A DNA stretch of 64,000 bases from Poecilobothrus nobilitatus. Taxonomy: Eukaryota > Arthropoda > Insecta > Diptera > Dolichopodidae. A program made the translations under genes and the position numbers. Below are positions 61,706 through 64,000 of the stretch, in pieces (position 1 is the first letter of the stretch; each line of letters opens with the position of its first letter). Location of the stretch: assembly GCA_947095535.1 (NCBI GenBank), contig OX352774.1, positions 263,845,843 through 263,909,842 on the forward strand. The letters run 5' to 3'. The notes under the pieces were generated by a model. It worked only from the letters and a program-made list of their open reading frames with translations. It searched no databases and was not told the DNA's origin.

Positions 61706-61876
61706 TTATCTGGGAAGTGTATTATTTCCTATATATGCCAGAGACTTAATTTTGTTGGCTGCTCGATTATTTCTAAATCTTTTCAGTTTGTTTCTTTTCA
61801 GGTTGTTATAATCGCTCCAAAAATTTTGTTCTGTTCCACATTTTCTCTTCATTGGTTCAATCTTAACTGTTTCCAT
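61706..61876 (-). pseudogene. Short minus-strand ORF (56 aa), possible non-LTR retrotransposon relic
   Basis: An ATG at 61876-61874 opens 56 codons to a TAA at 61708-61706. The peptide is basic and of mixed composition, unlike the F/I/L/Y-rich chance frames around it. It holds FWSDYNNLKRNKLKRF near residues 19-34, then RNNRAANKIKSLAY. The pattern of aromatic/Trp, then D or N, then L-x-R spaced along a basic helix loosely recalls the linker between endonuclease and reverse transcriptase in Jockey-type non-LTR retrotransposons, as I know those families. No endonuclease or reverse transcriptase motif was seen on either side. The plus-strand frame at 61700-61930 is probably its shadow. It could equally be a chance frame or an exon of an unknown gene. 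Confidence 0.3.
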
Positions 61877-63339
61877 TTAAACCTATTCATCTTTTTCAGT
61901 ATCAGTTTATGCAATATGAATACTAATTAGTAATTAGTTATTCAAACATTCCGGGTATTTGGGGTATCGGTTTTAATTGTATGTTTTAAAAATTTAAATG
62001 TTTTTGAATAATTTTTTTTAATCATTATCATATCAATTTGCTCCATTTGATTTAAAAATATGGATTTGACTTTGTAATAATTGCAAGGAATTGCCCCTAA
62101 ATAGGTTCTATAGTAAGAAATCATTTCTTAAAAAGCTCAGATAATGACAAATCGAAATCTTTCTAGTTGTATTTTATTAAAGTTTTCAATTTTCATTTTA
62201 AGTGTTTGTATATTGGTTTAAAAATAGTTGATTCTTTATTCCAAATAGTATTACTGTAGAAAATTTAAAAAGTAATCAAAAATTGTTATGGTATTGAGGA
62301 ATTATGAATGGTCATTTTAATATTAATTGTTAATTTTGTTCTTGATAGAAACGACAGACGTACTGCCATTAAAAAACAAAAATATACAAAACGAGAAAAG
62401 GAATCTAAAACGAAAATTACATTTTTTTTTTTTAAATTTTTTAATTAGATCTCTTAGAATTTAAAAGAATGCTTAGAGTTTAAAATGTTTCAATTGGTTA
62501 ATAAAAGAACTAAAAATAAAATTTATTTAAAAGAATCATTTTAAAATAACTGTAAAAGGATCTGACAATTGAAATTCAGTATCTTAAGATAATATTATTA
62601 TGGCCCAAATGGAAAATTAAATGAGGAAGAGAGATTTTTTTTTTTTTTTTTTTTAACACGAATATAATTTTATTTAAGGAAACATTTTATTTTTACTGTA
62701 AAAATTTTCCGCCAATTAATTACGCTTTCATTTTGAGTAATTGAAATTTTGATGTTCAATTGAATTATTTTTACTTTAATGATAATAGAACAATAATATA
62801 AATATAAAAGATGTTATGGCCATTAATAATATAATTATTCTGATTTTTAAAATAGAATTTAATTAGTGTGGTGTGATTAAGGAAAGTTTAGTGATATAAA
62901 AAGTGTATAGTTTGGTTGAACTTTAAAGTATCTTGTATATGTAGATAATGTTCTAATAGATTAAATGTTTTATTTAAATAAATATAATCTCATTATATGG
63001 TTAATTTAAATTAATAGTTTATTTTATAAAATAAAAATCTGAGATTTAATTTTTAAAGTATGACGACATTTCATTTGACAGTTTTTACTTATTAAATTTA
63101 GAAAAATATATGCACATAAAAACAAATTGGTGTGGTTGATTCTGTAAAAATAAAATACCTTAAGATTGTAATATTATGTAAAATTGGGTAGGGAAAAAGA
63201 AAAATTTTATTTGAAAGTGACATGATTTAAGAAGAAAATAAGGATTTCAGTTAGTGTTTTCTTATTAAAACATTAAAAAAACTACATAGATTTATTTCAT
63301 TTCTTTATTTTGTTAATGTTATATATTTACATTACATTA
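61877..63339. other. AT-rich non-coding DNA, no gene seen
   Basis: Nothing recognised. A T run of about 20 lies at 62635-62654. Confidence 0.65.
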
Positions 63340-63564
63340 TATTATGTGTATTTATTTATTTATTATTAATATTACAAATCACATACAATATTGCAATATT
63401 ACCAAACTATCGGCTACTAATTGTATATTTTATATTTACACTATATTTGGTAGCAAGGGGAATCTGTTTTCAATTATAATAAAACTTGCTACCTGTGCAG
63501 GATTTGAAACCGCACTCCCTCGATTAATAAACCACATCCTCCATCACTAGGCCACCGAGACGCC
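63340..63564 (-). mobile_element. SINE-C copy
   Basis: On the minus strand it reads GGCGTCTCGGTGGCCTAGTG (head), GGTTTCAAATCCTGCACAGG (B box with one change), and GGTAGCAAG pairing exactly with CTTGCTACC (plus strand 63449-63457 and 63485-63493). Then come AAATATAGTGTAAATATAAA, GTAGCCGATAG, AATATTGCAATATTG and an AAAT-type tail (63340-63365 on plus). The plus-strand frame at 63344-63550 is a translation of this element. Confidence 0.85.
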
Positions 63565-63597
63565 TTATATTATACATATGTATTTAATAGCAAAGAA

Positions 63598-63682
63598 GAT
63601 TCATTTATTTATTTAAATCTAACATTATACAATTAATTGATATAATACCAGTAGAGCCCTCAGCTACTGAGGCCATTTTGGG
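63598..63682 (-). mobile_element. SINE-C 3' end fragment
   Basis: The minus strand has AATGGCCTCAGTAGCTGAGG, close to AATGGCCTTAGTAGCCGATG of the 45.0-kb copy, then an AT-rich stretch ending in AAAT repeats (63600-63615 on plus). Upstream body and head are absent or unrecognisable. It lies immediately beside a second SINE-C in the same orientation. Confidence 0.6.
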
Positions 63683-64000
63683 CTTGACAGTATATATTAT
63701 ATTATATTACCTTAAATTATTTTTTTCTTTTATATTTACAACTATAACTTTACAGTTCATATAGGATTGAAAGCTAAACTATTCTAGGTAAAAATTGAAT
63801 ATTGTCCCAGATTTTAAATATCCTACAAATTTTATGGATTTTGTTTGCATTTTCTAATGTTGGAACTAAGATATTATTCAGATCTATACAATTACTCTGA
63901 GCAAAATTTTTTGTAATGTAGCATTCATGGTACTTATGTTAAACTGTTAGTTAACTCTGGCAATTGGGGCGTATTGGCGGGTTACTTTTTCAAATATATG
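63683..64000. other. AT-rich non-coding DNA at window end
   Basis: No gene. A CAATTGGGGCGTATTGGCGG string near 63960-63980 is unusually GC-rich for the window, but the window ends before it can be interpreted. Confidence 0.5.

Noticed and set aside
63344..63550. 68-codon plus-strand frame
   Set aside because: It is the antisense translation of a SINE-C copy.

Overview
This window looks like non-coding DNA from an insect, most likely a fly (Diptera). By eye roughly four bases in five are A or T. There are long homopolymer runs throughout, no operon-like packing of ORFs and no convincing host gene. The insect/dipteran assignment is an inference. It rests on a BEL/Pao-type gag relic, several tRNA-derived SINE families, and a dispersed element that opens with a TATACCC...GGGTATA dyad followed by a GTCCGTCC-rich stretch, of a kind I associate with fly genomes. 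I could not run a database search. The window could be one very large intron or intergenic DNA; nothing seen decides between them.

Layout. 0-5 kb: a tRNA-like fragment, a minus-strand fragment of the TATACCC/GTCCGTCC element, a SINE-A copy, and a SINE-B copy joined to a broken BEL/Pao gag fragment. 5-10.8 kb: AT-rich, microsatellites only. 10.9-11.2 kb: a large symmetric inverted repeat carrying six TCACCGGTGA-like palindromes. 13-16.8 kb: a tRNA-like fragment, a tandem array with a period near 460 bp, and a SINE-A copy. 17.4-18.9 kb: a duplicated tRNA-like element running straight into a TATACCC/GTCCGTCC element with nested tandem duplications. 19-33 kb: mostly featureless, apart from 'TTTTAGAGTTGG' repeat units at 23 kb and a diverged inverted copy of the 460-bp unit at 26 kb. 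33.5-36 kb: SINE-A, TTTTAGAGTTGG repeats, SINE-C and a SINE-A head. 40-46 kb: SINE-B, SINE-A and two SINE-C copies. 47-50.3 kb: a TTTTAGAGTTGG array and a second large TATACCC/GTCCGTCC element. 53-58 kb: SINE-B, the 3' half of a SINE-A, a 92-bp foldback and another SINE-A. 61.7 kb: a short minus-strand ORF that may be a retrotransposon relic. 63.3-63.7 kb: SINE-C copies.

SINE-A to SINE-D are labels used only here. No set of genes acts together in this window. The coherent biology is the repeat community. SINE-A and SINE-C share a tRNA-like head, and both carry a stem-loop just downstream of the B box. In SINE-C that stem is preserved by compensating base changes between copies. I see no CRISPR array, no bacterial or phage gene, no intact transposase or reverse transcriptase, no intact tRNA or rRNA gene, and no convincing new molecular system.
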